Translations under genes and position numbers: made by a program
Notes under the pieces: generated by a model
Seen by the model: the letters and a program-made list of their open reading frames with translations, nothing else
What the model was told of the DNA's origin: nothing
The model's database searches: none
Part shown: in pieces, positions 1-12,663 of the stretch
How positions within the stretch are numbered: the first letter of the stretch is position 1
How the letters are laid out: each line of letters opens with the position of its first letter
Assembly (NCBI GenBank): GCA_932521035.1
Contig: OW051495.1
Span: forward strand, 6,200,001-6,264,000
DNA: 64,000 nt
Reading direction: 5' to 3'
Source of the DNA: Oscheius dolichura
Taxonomy: Eukaryota; Nematoda; Chromadorea; Rhabditida; Rhabditidae

Positions 1-447
1 GCACCGGCTTTGAAACCGCTTGCTTGCTTCTCGATCTGTAAATGTACCAGCAAATTCAAGAGGAATTTGACAAATAGCAACGTTTCTTACAGCATGAACA
101 CCAGAGTCGGTTCTAAAAAAATTCCAAAAGATTTTCCCTATTGTAAAATAGTGCAAGAACACTTTAAAAAATACCTGCTGCTAGGAGCAAACCTCAACGG
201 AGTATCATCTGTACCGCGCGACGGTCGAGGACCATACAGAAGGTCAGAAACTCCCTATAATTTCGAATGATACCTGCTTCAATATAGTGATATAAGTAAG
301 TATGAAATAACAAACAAAAAAAACAAAGGAAACCTGATGAAGAAGATCCATTACGCCGAATCCTGTATTTCCTCGAGCCATTTCCGGAAATCTTGATCCG
401 TCGTATCGTATCCAGAATAAGCACCGTCTCACGGCACCATTATTCAT
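1..447 (-). CDS. PUSL1: tRNA pseudouridine synthase, PUSL1/TruA family (5' part)
   Basis: Expected to isomerise uridine to pseudouridine in tRNA, probably in mitochondria as PUSL1 does. Three exons read on the minus strand: 447-334, 254-175 and 112 to the window edge; the C-terminal half lies outside. Exon 1 gives MNNGAVRRCLFWIRYDGSRF, matching the family's opening strand. The exon 2/3 join recreates SSRTDSGVHAVRN, the TruA catalytic motif (human PUSL1 has SSRTDAGVHA), so the nucleophilic Asp is present. The introns are 79 and 62 nt, long for this window. No obvious transit peptide is seen with this start. The family is clear; the orthologue assignment rests on the SSRTD context. Confidence 0.8.
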
Positions 448-912
448 TGTTTTCTGTAATGAATATATACTCAACTGAGAAGAACTTATAATCGAGGAAT
501 ACCACACCATACCAAAAGCATTACACAAAATTTGGAAGATTTCGAAGCTAGCTGGCTCTTGCGTAGGACAGGAAGAAGCAAATTGTAGCAAAGAATAACT
601 TTATACCAATTTTGTTGAGAATTGAGAAATGAAAGACATCAGATTTACCAGTGAATTCCACAGCAAAAGAGAAAAGCAGAAAGAACAAACTTGAAAAAAA
701 GTAGAAGAAGCAAAATTAGCAGAGGGATCAGAGTGTACGCAATACACCAGGTTTTGTTTACTGGTTGTTCGTGGAGTTCGTCCCCCTATTTGTTCTTTTG
801 CTAACCAGTAGGCAATAAACAAAAAAAAAAGAGAAAAGAAGTTTTATCCATTTATCACCGGAAAGATAATATTCGATATCTTCACCCGTATCGTGTGTTG
901 GCCCATGGCGCT
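448..912. other. intergenic, no gene seen
   Basis: AT-rich spacer between the 5' end of the PUSL1 gene and the 3' end of the K+ channel gene, both on the minus strand. The open frames are short and lack recognisable motifs or a convincing chain of splice sites. It should hold the channel's 3' UTR. Confidence 0.5.
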
Positions 913-3900
913 TTACTTGGGTTCCGGTGTGCCCGGCTGTGTTGATCCCTTGCTGGAGCTTGGCCCCGACGTGCTTCCTCGATTCGAGTTAGAGGACGTC
1001 CCCGCCTTGTCTGCTTTCTGCGTCTGACGGAATTTCTTCCATTGCTGAATGCGCTCTCTCGTATAGACGGAAAGTGCCCATACCTTCTGATATTCTTGGT
1101 ACCTCCTCCAGGCCTCCTCGCTGTATGCCCTCCTCTTCTGGGCGGCAATCTCAGCAGCAGTCAGTTGTCTCGCTAAATAGTCAATTATCCATAAAAACAG
1201 AAGAAAAATACGTTTCTCTTTAGGTGGGGGAGGTGTGGGGACAAGATCTGGAGAGGGACTTCTGGGAGGCGGAGGAGGAGGAGTGGGAGACTTCGGCGGA
1301 GGAGGGGGTGTCGGCTCTCTTATCTCGGGTGTAGGTTCCCTCGGAGGTTCTAAACACATTCTTCGTTGCATAAAACAGGTAGCAGTGTATGAAATCCACG
1401 TCAAATCGTGATGTACCTGGGCTGGGGACGGGAGACGGCTCGGGCGTGGGTTCACGAACGGGCGTCGGCTCGCGCACCGGCTCCGGACTCGGCGTCGGCT
1501 CGGGTGTCGGGACAGGAGACGGCTCTGGAGTAGGTTCGGGTGTGGGTGTCTTTGGCGGAGGAGTTGGCTCTCGGGGAGGTGGAGGTGGGGGAGGGGGAGT
1601 CGGAGTTCGCGGTGGTGTCGGCGATCTCACCCACTCTTCTACAATCACTCGTGCTCAGTGCTCTCTACTCGAAGGCACAGCTTACCCACGACCTCGTCTA
1701 CGTATTCCTCCTCCTTCAGCTCCTCCGGCTCGAAAGGCGGCGGCCGGAGAGTCTCGATCTCGCCCTCCTCGACCTTTATCGCCTGCTCGACGAACGTGTC
1801 CAGCCCCGAGGTCACAAAGTTGTCGATTTGATTGGCCGGTAGATTGAACTGATCGCCCAGATTCTTCACCAACGACTTCATCGATATCCTTAATGGAATG
1901 TGTTGTCTGCTAGGAGAGGGGCCTACTTCTTTCCCCCAAACCAGATGGCCACACTGCCAACATTTTCGATCTTCCTCCCGTAGTAGTGAATCCTCTTCAG
2001 CATGTCTGCCGCTATTTCGATGGCGATCGTCGTCAGGGCCAGTCCAATGGCAATGTAGATGATCGTCAGGAGCATGAATGTCTCACTGAATGCTCCCTTA
2101 TACTGTGACAGCCTGAATTCGCACCTCCTAGGGACGATGTCCCCCAGCCCGATGGAGGTTAGAGTGACAAAATTGAAGTAGACAGCGTTGAAGAATGTCA
2201 TATCCGGCTCGTAACAGGCCAACATGAACCCTCCCAGGGCAATGTAGAGGATGAAGAGGACGAACAGAGACAGCGTCTGGGTGTCGTCCAGCTCCTCCCC
2301 CTCGCTTTCCACAGACCCCGTATCCTCCTATAGTCTCTGTTATTCGTCCTTCCTCCTCCTACCTTCCCCTCCTCCATCGAGACCACCTCCTCCGTCTTCG
2401 TATTCAACATCGCCTTGCAATTCCCGTTGACATCCCCGTTTTTGTAGACCTTCAACTTGTCCCGCACTAGCCACTGCTGCTGAAGTCGTCTAAACTGCCA
2501 GTCTCCTTTCGGCCCGTCCCCAGTCACCTCAATGTTTTCCGAAGCGAATTCGTCGCAGTCAACATAATCTCGGATATGAATTTGCCCAAATCAGCGATGG
2601 CCAAGAGGGTGAAAGGGATCCCTACCAACCCGTACAATATGACAAATAGACGTCCTCCAAACGTTCGTGGAGCGACATTACCGTAACCTAAAAGGATAAT
2701 TGGTGGGCCGAGACTGTTCTCTACCAATGGTTGTAATGACAGTGAAGGCGAACAGAAGCGAGTCCATAAACGACCAGGGCAGGATCTCCTCGTCCTCTTC
2801 CGCGACTAAACTCCGTTATTGATACTGGAGGAGAAAGAGGGAACCTGTCTCGATCTCCTCTTTGCTGTTGGTGAAGACGACGTCCTTCGTGTGTGTCTCC
2901 TGCTCCACCGCCACGTGGTAGCACTTGTCCAGTTCCTTCACCAATCGATCGTCCATTTTGTTGCAGCCAGCGCCGGACAGACGCTAAAATTGGGAGAGTG
3001 GGGCTCGACTTTCGAGGATAACTGACCTGTATGGCGGAGATGACACACCGTCGACTCCTCATGATCTCTGCCGCAGCTCTCTTCTCCCTGGCATTCATAG
3101 CCCTGCAATTATCTAAATTAACCAAGGACGAGACAATAGATACCCAAAGTCCAATGTCTTGATGAATTTGTCAAGTTCGGTCTCGTTGTGCCGTCTCCGT
3201 CGTCGATGTTTCAGCCCGACCTCGGTCACCCGGGCCAGCTCTTCTAAACCCCGGAGATTATTCAAACATCCTCCGCCTACCATAATCCTTCGTAAGGGCC
3301 TCTGCCTTGTAGCTGCCCAGGTCCATGACAGTCGACTTGGACTCTATCTTTCGAATGATCATGGCTCCGAGCACGGCATACAATCCCACTCCGGCAATCA
3401 TCAGAAAGTGGACGGCCAGGGGCGTAGCCTGTAGAGGAGAGGTCAGTGGCAGTCCCCCGGGTATCCCCCGAATCAAACCTGGTTGAATATGAAGAACTTG
3501 GGGTGCATGGGGGGAGTTCGTTTTCCTTGAGTGGTGTAGTTAGCGAGGGGCGGGAAAAGGCAATGAAAGAAAAATGATCCCGGCCCTCGAAAACTTGCAT
3601 AGTCAATTTGTTCGAGAATGGCCACTTCCTGTCAACGATAGGGGGACGCAATCTGATCATCTCCCCGGGACGAGGAACGGGCCCGTCTTTTGGTCCCGCC
3701 GCGACCGTTACCTTCTCGACGAGGTCCGTCGTCCTCAGAGGTTTCCCCTCGGTCTTACGCCTTATCCGTAGCTTCATCTACAATTTGGGGATCAGGGAGG
3801 ATGGAGAATTGAAGAGAGTTATAAAGGGCAGGTGAGATGGAACAACACGAATATTTATCGGGGAGGGGGGAGATGGATGGTCACGAAGGCCAGCCTAAGG

Positions 3901-6900
3901 GGGGACGAGTTGTCAAGAAGAACGCCTTCGTGACTGACAGAATTCAGCAATGTGGAAAAAGTGATGAGTGCTCTTTTGGGAACGGCGAATCTGGTGAGGC
4001 CCGTCTTCCCAGACACGAGTTTAACAGAAAGAGGTGATTATTAATGGGGACATCAATTGGAGGGTAGAATAGCCGAGAATAACCCCAGACTTCTCCTTTT
4101 CGAAAATCAGATTAATTGAGAGTTTTGTTGTTTTTAGTTTTTCTAGTTTTCGAGCGAACAAATCCATCCACGCCATTCTTCCGGGCCGCGATTAGCTCGT
4201 CCGGAAATTCGGGATCTTTCGGCTAACGGCAAGAGTTTAACATTGAACTGAGACCAAAAACGAACGTATGTGATCTTATGTGATCTCCGCTATTACACGA
4301 CGTCATAGTCCCCCTTCTAGACGTCCAAAAAGAAATACTCGACTATTACGGTCTCTTCCAGGCAGAAACCAAAAGATGGGCAGTTACTTCCCTATTTGTC
4401 AAAAAAAGCGGGGAAATGTTTGTTTTCCATTAAATGAATAGTGTGAAATTTGACGGAAACGAGAGTAACATGAGTAAGTTTATACGTGGGACTGACTGGG
4501 AGGCAGTGATGGCCACGGGGAAGTAGACGGCCTCGTGGCGGTCGAGGGACGACGACCCTCGACTAGGCGAACGTCCGATTAGGTTTGACACCCCGGACGC
4601 TTAGAAGGACACTTTTCACATCCTTCACCCTCGAAAGGCTGGGGCGAAACGTTCGTGGACAATTACGGGAAGAATCGAGGTCCGATGACGATGATTCCAT
4701 TCCGGGGGGCAGTGATTGTCTAACCAACCCGGGGGAGAGACTTCTTGATGTCCACGGACAATGGAGTGTGTTTTCCAGGAGGCCTTCCTCTCACCGTCTG
4801 TTTCCTATTTTCCTCCCCCCTAACTTTCCCCCTTCCTGTTGTAGGGGGTATGGCGAGGGAAGTTCGGCCCTCAAAAACCGCGTTTCCAAAAAGGGGAACA
4901 ACATGAATTCGGGAGTAGATCTCTGTGCTCGGTTAGTCTCTGATTTTGGGGAAATAAACCCGGCCGATGGATGAAAGTGGCTCGCGTGAATAAGTCATTA
5001 GCTAAATATACTGGGTTCGCTGTTTTAATCGGGGGACCGGCGTGAGGAGGAGGAGGAGGATGAAAAGGACAGGAGGACATCGGGAGCCATTCGGTGGCTT
5101 AGTTGGAGATGTTTTGGTCGGAGCCGCCCCGGAACCCACTGGTCTCACGGAGAGGGTAATTTCAGGCGTAGAGTATAAGCCCTCGGTCCCTGGGGACAAA
5201 GGTGAGGAATTGAGATGACAACATAAACATTTACGATGGCTAGCAACTGATTGAGGTGAGAGGACGACCTAATTAGACGAGGGCAAACACAGCGAATTCC
5301 CGTAAAATGGCTGCAAAACGGTAGTACAAACTCCAAAACGGATGTCTCTAATTTCACAATTATCGCTAGCCACAAAAGAGTTCGACTCTCGGGCTAGAAT
5401 TACAGGGGGCCACCTTCTCCTATTTTTAGAGGGGCAGGCTAGAGATATGATCAATTGTATCCTGTGCAAGAAGGCAGAGAACCGATGTGTGAAGACAGTC
5501 ATGGCCCGTAAATATGGTAGCGGGGCCAACCAGGGGGAGCACTTGCAAAATTAGAGGGGTTCCGGGTAATTGGAGAAAGAGCCCGATCCACGCCAATGGA
5601 TTCGAATGGCCGGTTCATCCATCAGCCGGGGCCTTATACACTTATATTGCGTGGCTGCAAACTCTGCCATATTTTGGGGGAAGGCCACTCTTGATTTTGA
5701 GGAAGTCACACACCAAAAAAGATATTTCGACTGTTTTTAAAAACACATCTGGAGGTGGCCATCCAAGAAACACAGCCCCCTCCCCCGGGGGCGGCTCACC
5801 TTCTTGCTCTGCCGCTTGATCCAGTCGAGCTGCATCTTTCTCTCGGTCGTCTCCCCTCGATCCGCTATGTCATATTTCCTGCAAAGAAAAGTGTTATTTC
5901 GATTGTCACGTGGCCGATAAGTGGATTTCCGAGAGAATTGAGATTTCCCCGAGCATGTGCCTCGTAAGGGAGGACGGTCTTCCCCAGGTTCTATTTGTGT
6001 GTGCCTGTTTTCCACTCGACTAAGCATCCATCTTCTGGACATCTCTTAGGGAAGGCAGAAAGACAAAGATGTTGCCCGGAAACAATGTCATCAGAGAGGA
6101 GTGGCCAAGACAATTCAGGTACTGGAAATACGGCGGGCAGGGGGCCATTCCGGCAGAGACAGGCCCGTTCCAGGAAAGGATGTCAAAAAGGAGCCCACGT
6201 GTTGTTTCCTTCCGTGACGGTGTCGCCTCCTCGAATTTCTTCTCCCGAATTTTCCGTGTTCTCCAGTTATTCTCTGCCCTCACAGGGTCCAAATAAACCA
6301 AAACTGGAGGAGTCATTTGGTGGCCACTACGGTCGACGTGGGCACTGGGAGTGCAGAGGGGCGTGAAGAGGGCGAGGGAGGGAAGGTGAGTTCGACTGGG
6401 AGCAGTCTCAGAGATCGGAAAGCATTTAGCCCATATGTGGCCGGCTGGCTAGAGCTGGCTGGCCGCCAGTCATAAAATTTTGCGAGAAAAAGAAAGTGAA
6501 GGTGGAAATCGGCCTCAACTCAAATAAGGGCCAAACGGGCTGACTGAACTCTCTATGAATACGTTACCAAAAGAACAAGACGGCCTGGGAGTAGTAAGGA
6601 CTTGGACAGAGCCGTCAACTAGAAGATGCCCCAGGAAAACACTCAGAGAATCTTTTGTGTCTTTCTCAGAGCAGCTCAATTGTTAGATTGACGAGCTAAG
6701 GAGGAGGAGGACGGCTCCCAATGAGAACGGGCCCCTGCTCTAAATTGTTGTGACACTCGAAATGAAGATGGCCAAATAGGCAGATGATTGAATTACAATA
6801 ACTCAACTGGTCATAGTATGTTTTGAGAGAAGATTATACGAGCTATTGCCCGCGTATAACATGTGCAGGCGGAATGGCTCCGTTGACGGCCCGGTCGACC

Positions 6901-7477
6901 ATGAAAGTCCTTGACTTCCGTCCTGTGTGTTCACTTTTGGGGTGGCTATCATTGTCACTAATCGAAGGGTGAAGGGAGGAGGGGAGGGAGGGCAAAAAAC
7001 TTATAGAGGGCAGCTGACCTGCCTGAGGTAGATCCGAGGATGATGAATAACTGGCAGACACTGCAATTTGCGGGCAACATGTTATTTGTCTCTCTCTTAT
7101 CAAACCATCTGGACCGGAAAAGAAGAGAAATCTCGAGGAAAACCCGGGGGGACCATCTGGTTCGGATCGGCCAAAGTCTTGGGTGCCGGGCAATTGGAGG
7201 ACAACTCGAATAAGGCCGGCCTTCTTGACTAATGAGAGACAAGGACTGATGGCCGGCTTTAATTCACATTGTTTTCGATAGAGAACATTTCAATTAGACA
7301 ACGTAGCGGACAGGCAGGGGAGACAGGAGAGACGCCTGCTAGGAGGTAGCCTCCCAAGGAGTGGCTACTCGTTGCTCTTCCACTTATTTTGCCTCTTCTC
7401 CAAATAGCTTCTTCCTTGTTTGTTATATCCAAAACGTGTACGTACCTAGCCGAATTTTTGCCAATGTGAGGAGCCAT
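913..7477 (-). CDS. TWK-type two-pore-domain potassium channel with proline-rich tail
   Basis: K2P leak channel of the plasma membrane. I can chain 17 exons: 7477-7446, 5878-5800, 3777-3712, 3628-3595, 3525-3479, 3428-3281, 3243-3144, about 3106-3029, 2983-2845, 2805-2725, 2687-2528, 2494-2363, 2327-1927, 1888-1686, 1638-1417, 1349-1211 and 1172-913. TM1 is AVHFLMIAGVGLYAVLGAMI. Pore 1 is TTIGYGNVAP, with a 37-nt intron inside the selectivity filter. Pore 2 is TSIGLGDIVP. After TM4 comes the nematode TWK block (IWFGGKK, SLVKNLGDQFNLP, AIKVEEGEIETLRPPPFEP). A roughly 120-residue tail of PTP/EPTP/PPPP repeats follows, then a basic segment (QKRRAYSEEAWRRYQEYQ) and a Ser/Gly-rich end. The core from 3525 to 1686 is secure. 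The first four exons depend on matched splice phases and need transcript support. Confidence 0.85.
1211..1638 (-). repeat. proline-threonine repeat tract in the channel tail
   Basis: Purine/pyrimidine-skewed coding repeat spanning two exons. On the minus strand it reads as strings of PTP, EPTP, EPSP and up to eight consecutive prolines, interrupted by REPT. The opposite strand reads Gly-Val-Gly, which produces an artefactual long frame. Such tracts are usually disordered and length-variable; here it sits in the predicted cytoplasmic tail of the K+ channel. Confidence 0.75.
3778..5799. other. long intron of the K+ channel gene
   Basis: Two-kilobase stretch between the exon ending at 5800 and the exon starting at 3777. 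No motif-bearing coding frame was seen on either strand. With 5879-7445 it makes two introns far longer than the roughly 38-nt norm here, a common place for enhancers near a 5' end. That role is inference only. Confidence 0.45.
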
Positions 7478-8469
7478 GGAGACACGGGGGGATGTGGCAG
7501 GAGGGAGTCAAGTGTGGTTCTAATTTCGTCGTCCGTCCCCTCTCGCCCCACAGATTTACGACTTTTTCGGGGTAAATTGACCAAGGAACGATCGCCATTA
7601 TCTTCTATAGTATTTTCATACGGGGCAGGTGGGGGGAGGTGGCCAGGAGGAGGAGGGGGAACACGGGCAGACCCCGGGAAGGGAGCAGAGGACCAAGGGT
7701 TCCAAGGAACAGCCGGGTGACGAACTAAAAACGGAAAACTCTCGTTCATTGGAGTCCCCCCAGGTAATTGCTGTCCTTGGCACAAAGGGGAAAAGACACG
7801 GCGTCACAAAGGACGGGAGGAGGAGGTCCCCACCGAGACACGGCATATTGGTAATTAAAACAAGATGGGGAGACCAAGGAGGAGCAGTTTTTTAGAGGGC
7901 AATGGGATGACGGAAGAGGATGAGGGAGAGAGAGACCTACACCGATGGGGAATAGGCAATAGAGACATCCTGGGGAGGCAAATGAAAGGACGGAAGGACC
8001 ACTTCAAACCACCCCTGGAGAAAATTCACTACCCGGACTGCGGTAGAAGGAGATCTAAACAATCATGGTCGCTTTTAACTTCAGATACTTTCCCCATCTA
8101 TACTTTGTATCTTTTCTTGCCCTTCTGTTGGACGAGTGCTTATAATATGAACAATTTAATTTGCTCACAGGTGAGCCCTCGTCCCGAAGTTCGTATGCAA
8201 AAAATTTTCTAAATGGATCTCCTAGCCTAGCCATGCTACCGTATCCCCTCCTAATCCGGGATAATCCAAGGCTGACTGTGAGTGGAACCGAATCCGAGGA
8301 TAATCAGGAGACAAGATTCATCTGTCTAACAGGCAGCCAAATCTGCATGAAGTGTTCTTCTCCCTTGATGCCCCCTCTTCCCCATAAGTTCCGTCCCACA
8401 TGGTGCCTGTCCTCCTCGCGAATCAACAACTTTTTCCCTGTTGCCAAGACGACGGTCTCACAGCGCCTC
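7478..8469. other. divergent intergenic region between channel and prominin genes
   Basis: Lies between the inferred first exon of the minus-strand channel and the plus-strand prominin exons, so both promoters probably fall here. A hydrophobic start (ATG at 8065, about 18 codons resembling a signal peptide) could be prominin's first exon, but no splice joins it in frame to later exons convincingly. Nothing else is supported. Confidence 0.35.
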
Positions 8470-11400
8470 TCGGATCCGATGGGCCTACAATTTCCTCCTA
8501 CCTGCCGATTGATTTTCTCAAGAAGGCGCTGCCGAAGGGCTCCTCCCCTTACCAGTTACAGGTGAGCTCGTTCTGCCCGACGGTGGCGAGCTCTCTTCCA
8601 AGGGGCGGGGCCCCTTGCCTCTACTACAGTATCCTTTTCTTTGTCTTCTTACACTCGAATAGTTTTTACTCCAAATGAGCTTTCAGATAGCGATGAGCTA
8701 CTATCAAACCGGTAGTAACACCCCGGACCCGGACCGTCTTTGTGTCTACCCGTCCCCCAGCTCCCAGTACTATTCCGGCGGCACTGGCTACTTCGGTCTC
8801 CAGGAATGGTTCGACTTCTCCCATCTTCTGATGAGCAACGCCGTCCGTCCGATGGTCGAGTCCGAACAGAAGGTGGGTCTTAATTCAATTGGGGTCATTC
8901 TCCTCACAGGAGCTGTTCAACAATATCCAAAACGGGAAGGACATTTCGAGCCTGGTCGAGCTCGGCCGCCACCAGGCCAAGCTCCCCCTGACCAACTACG
9001 TGACCCTGTTGGGAATAGTCACCGTCTTCCTCATCTTCCTTCGTACGTTCTTCTCGCACTGGAAGAAGAGACAGCTGATCCCCGTCCAGAATCAGAACTC
9101 CAAGTCGCGGTGCTCTGCCCTGCCCACGATCTTCATCACCGGCCCTCTCATGTTCTTCACTCTGCTCCTCGGAATCGTCTTCTCGTTCGGCCTCTACTAC
9201 ACCTACAAGGGCATCCTCAAGTATGACCGCAACATCCACAACGGAATCGCCGACCGTATGCCCATCCCCTCGATAGAGTTATCCTCCACTTTAGGTCCCA
9301 TCAATCTCCAGAATGAGCTTCTCTTCGAGGCCCAGTGTCAATACGACGTAACAGTCTCTTATTATATACCCTAGCCCCCAAATTTAGACCATGTTCATTC
9401 GGGGAAGTCAGAAACTTCTTCACGAGATTCATGAGGCCAATGATCACGTCGCTGACTCATGTCAACCCACCGTTTATCTCCTCGGAAATCGCCTTGTAAA
9501 TAACTATTATTCGTGGCCAAATCCCTTTGAAATCTAGGAAACAATTCAAAGAGATCAGGATTCTCTTGAGGAGTTGCTCAGACGTAGCGATCTGCTGAAG
9601 GAACAGCTGAAAGAGGCACAGTCATTGAACATGATCACCGATGAGGAAGACGTGAACGACATCAACTACACCCAGAAAACGATAAAGAAGATCGAGGAAC
9701 AGCTGAAGACAATCAGCAAGGTTTGGGGAAGGGGGACAGAACAGACGGTTATCTAGGTACTGGGAGAGTTGAACAAGAACGTCACCAAGAATTTGATAGA
9801 GGGCAAGGAGAAGGGACAGTCCCTTCGAGATGAGGTAGTCACGCCTGCTCCGGAGGGTATCCCATCTTCAGGTTCGCCATCTTACCGCTCCATTGGTCGA
9901 TGCTGTGACTGAGACCGTGTCCCGGGTTGGCCAGGTCAAACATTCTCTGGACGAGGCTACAAAGACCATTTTGGCCTGGACCTCGAAAGTGGCCACTCGC
10001 ATTATGAGAGCCATGGAGACGGAACGAGGAGTAAAATGGGTGGAGTACAGTTTAAAGGAGTGTTTTAGAGGATCGATCCCCTGATTGTGTTTGCCTCGTT
10101 ACAAGGACTGCTTGGAGTGGGAGTCATTTGCGCGTTGACCGCTCTCGGCGCTGGAAGTGTTGTTCTCGGACTGACCATCGTCTGGCCTAAACGTATGTGG
10201 CCCAGTTGAAGGAGAACCATCCTTTTCCAGCCTTCTACTATGCTCCCCGGGCCACCGGTTTTGTAATCCAGCTCTTCCTCTGCTCGCTGTGCATCGTCTC
10301 TGCGTTCACCTTCTCGATCCTCTTCCTCTCTGGGTAACGGCCTCCACTGGCCCCCAATCCAGTGCCTTTAGAATGTTCCTATCCTTTTCCGGCCCGATTA
10401 CCAGTATCTGTGATACCCTGAACAAGGTTCATGGAAACAACAGCTCCAACTTCTACATTATCAACGATATCCACTTCGAGTTAAAGGACTACAACGGGAC
10501 AGTTCACACCGTCAACTTCGGGTGGGATATGGTAGCCGGGGAGACGTCCCACCCCTTTCAGAGAATTCTTGGGCACAAAAGAGGTAACTGGACGAGGACT
10601 GGCCGCGAGGGAAGTCAACCAGCGTGTCGATCTCCTTCCCCGCCTCGAGGACGAAATCAAATTGAACTTGTGGACGAGCAAATTGGATGAGATCGAAGAT
10701 CCCGATATGCCCAACCTCACCTATCCCTCGAGCCCGGTAGGGTTTTGAGTTGACCGGAGGAACTTGCTCCTTAGCTTGCCCGCCAGTTGAAGATGTCCGC
10801 CCTTGCATTGGAGACTGTCAGCTTCAAAGAATTCCACTCGGAGAAGGCGCGCCGGTCCCCGCTTCTCAACCTCGTGTCCAAAGAACTCCAGACCTTCAAA
10901 CGGTTCTCTTTCTCCCTCTCAGTAACCACGAGTTCAGACTCATTGACGCGGCCGCTTTTGATTCCCTCGACTCTGCAGAAATCCCCGGATGCCACATTAG
11001 GAAATTGGATGACTCTGTCAAAGACAACATGGAAGTGATCTTCGCCCTGAGTTTTGGAGAACTGCAGGTACAGCTGGAGATTACTGTAACATAAATTGAG
11101 TTCAGAAGAAGATGGAACGGAAATTCTACCGCTCGGATCGGATCATGGACACTTACTTGGGATCGAGCCGTCTGCTCTGCGTCGACTACCTGATCCCGAG
11201 CACCGCCTGCTGGCTGGCCTCTTGTAAGATCCCCCTTGGACAATAACTGGCCTTGTTTAGTCCTTCTGGGCTTCACCATGCTCCTGGACATGCTCATCAT
11301 CAAGAAGGTCGCCCACCACCTGAACACGGTTCCTCCTCCCGGAGGTCCTCCGGAGGACGGCGTGCTCCCCCCAGGCCCTCTGATCGACAAGCGCCTGTTC

Positions 11401-11487
11401 CAGAGCGCCGAGACAACCCAGGTCTCCTTCGACTCTCCTCTCCTGGAGGAGAAGTCCTTCGACGCGGCCGCCCTCGTCAAGGCCTAG
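8470..11487 (+). CDS. prominin-family pentaspan membrane glycoprotein
   Basis: Prominins are five-TM proteins of plasma-membrane protrusions that bind cholesterol. Exons include about 8470-8561, 8687-8872, 8910-9347, 9388-9495, 9538-9720, 9757-9834, 9872-10030, 10069-10192, 10231-10333, 10363-10521, 10562-10736 and 10787 onward, with the last exon ending at TAG 11485-11487. The topology fits the family: two membrane segments near the start (LLGIVTVFLIFLRTFF; FITGPLMFFTLLLGIVFSFG), a large coiled-coil extracellular loop (9388-10030), two segments at 10080-10330, a second large loop, and a fifth segment at about 11190-11300. A short tail ends in PPPGGPPEDG and LLEEKSFDAAALVKA. Introns are 29-50 nt. 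The N-terminus and signal peptide are unresolved, and the splice near 10850-10920 is uncertain. AATAAA lies about 60 nt past the stop. Confidence 0.75.
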
Positions 11488-11931
11488 AGGGTGGCCCAGA
11501 CCCGTTTCCGATTTGTTCCCAGTGTACTGTAACAGTTCGAGTTTGGAATAAATTGTTTGTTGGCAAGGCTGGCCAATTCGGGGTTGTCAAACCTCAAAAA
11601 TCAGCAAAACCGGCCACCCCCGGGGCTAATAAGCTCGGTGCTATCGATTCCTCGATATGACACCTTTCCCTTTCTTCACACTTCTCTCGCCCTATTTGTC
11701 AGCCTCGAATGTTACCAGTTTAAAAGGTCGTCTTGAACCCCTAATCCGCAATAATTACCTGGAGAGACGGCAGACCACGCTCAGTCGGTCGCCAATCATC
11801 GTTTACCTCTTCTCGTATTTCTCCCCTACAAAATATTTGTCCCCGGAAGAGGGTTTTAGAGGGACATCCCATCCAATCTGTCTGGCCTTGTCCTCCTCTT
11901 CCTACCCTCCGGTGGTATCAGAATATTTCAG

Positions 11932-12553
11932 ATGGCGGCCGCTTTCAAAGACGTCGGTTTGTTAAAGAAGAAGGGAGACAACATGGACACCGTCGTGGGG
12001 CACGAGGCCCTCAAGGGAAAGGTCTCTATCCCTGCCACCTTCAAATATGAGAAACTTCAGATCACGGCAGTCTACTTCTCGGCCATGTGGTGCCCCTCGT
12101 GTCGCCAGTTCACCCCCAAACTAATGGTCAGTCCACCCGATATTTAATCTAGTCGAGTCCCAGAGGTTCTACTCTGCCCTCAAGAAGGCAGGCTGCAATT
12201 TCGAGGTTGTTTTGTGTTCGCGCGATCGCACCGAACCCGACCTTATCGAATACTTCAAAGATCACAACGGCAACTGGCTGGCTCTCCCGTTCGGCAACAA
12301 TCACATGCAGTAGGTTGTAGTCCCTCGGAGAAGTCCCTCTATTTATAGAGAGCTCTTGAAAAAGTACGAGGTGGCCACCATTCCAGCTCTGAAAATATTG
12401 AGGGAAGATGGCAAGATGCTGTCTGATCAGGGGAGGAAGGAATTGCAGGTGGGCTGGGCTCCGAGAAATGAATCAAACTCTGTTTAGGAGAAGGGCGTCA
12501 ACGACCCGGTAGCTCTCTTCAAGGAATGGGAGAAGCTGGCCGCGAAGAAGTAA
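11932..12553 (+). CDS. nucleoredoxin/tryparedoxin-like thioredoxin-fold protein
   Basis: Small cytosolic-type oxidoreductase, about 170 aa, probably a thiol-disulfide reductase. Four exons: 11932-12126, 12158-12309, 12349-12448 and 12488-12553, separated by introns of 31, 39 and 39 nt. The active site is WCPSCRQFTP (family usually WCPPCR), followed by KYEVATIPALKIL, which carries the cis-proline motif. The ATG directly follows AATATTTCAG, a good trans-splice or 3' splice acceptor, and the gene starts about 440 bp after prominin on the same strand, so an operon is possible. AATAAATA lies about 40 nt after the stop. No signal peptide is visible. Confidence 0.85.
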
Positions 12554-12663
12554 TCACACTCCCTTGTCATTTTATCATCTAACCGAATGCGTAATAAATA
12601 TTGTCTGCGTTTCAAAGAAGGAGCAGGGGAAGCAACGGGCGGTCACTCCTTATCAGCCTTTAC

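Noticed and set aside
1389-1847. Plus-strand Gly/Val-rich open frame
   Set aside because: Mirror of the proline-rich coding repeat of the K+ channel. The minus strand has in-phase splice sites joining it to the channel.
1645-1881. Separate small gene starting MKSLVKNLGDQFNLP
   Set aside because: A 38-nt intron (1889-1926) joins it in frame to the channel, and this block is part of the nematode TWK tail.
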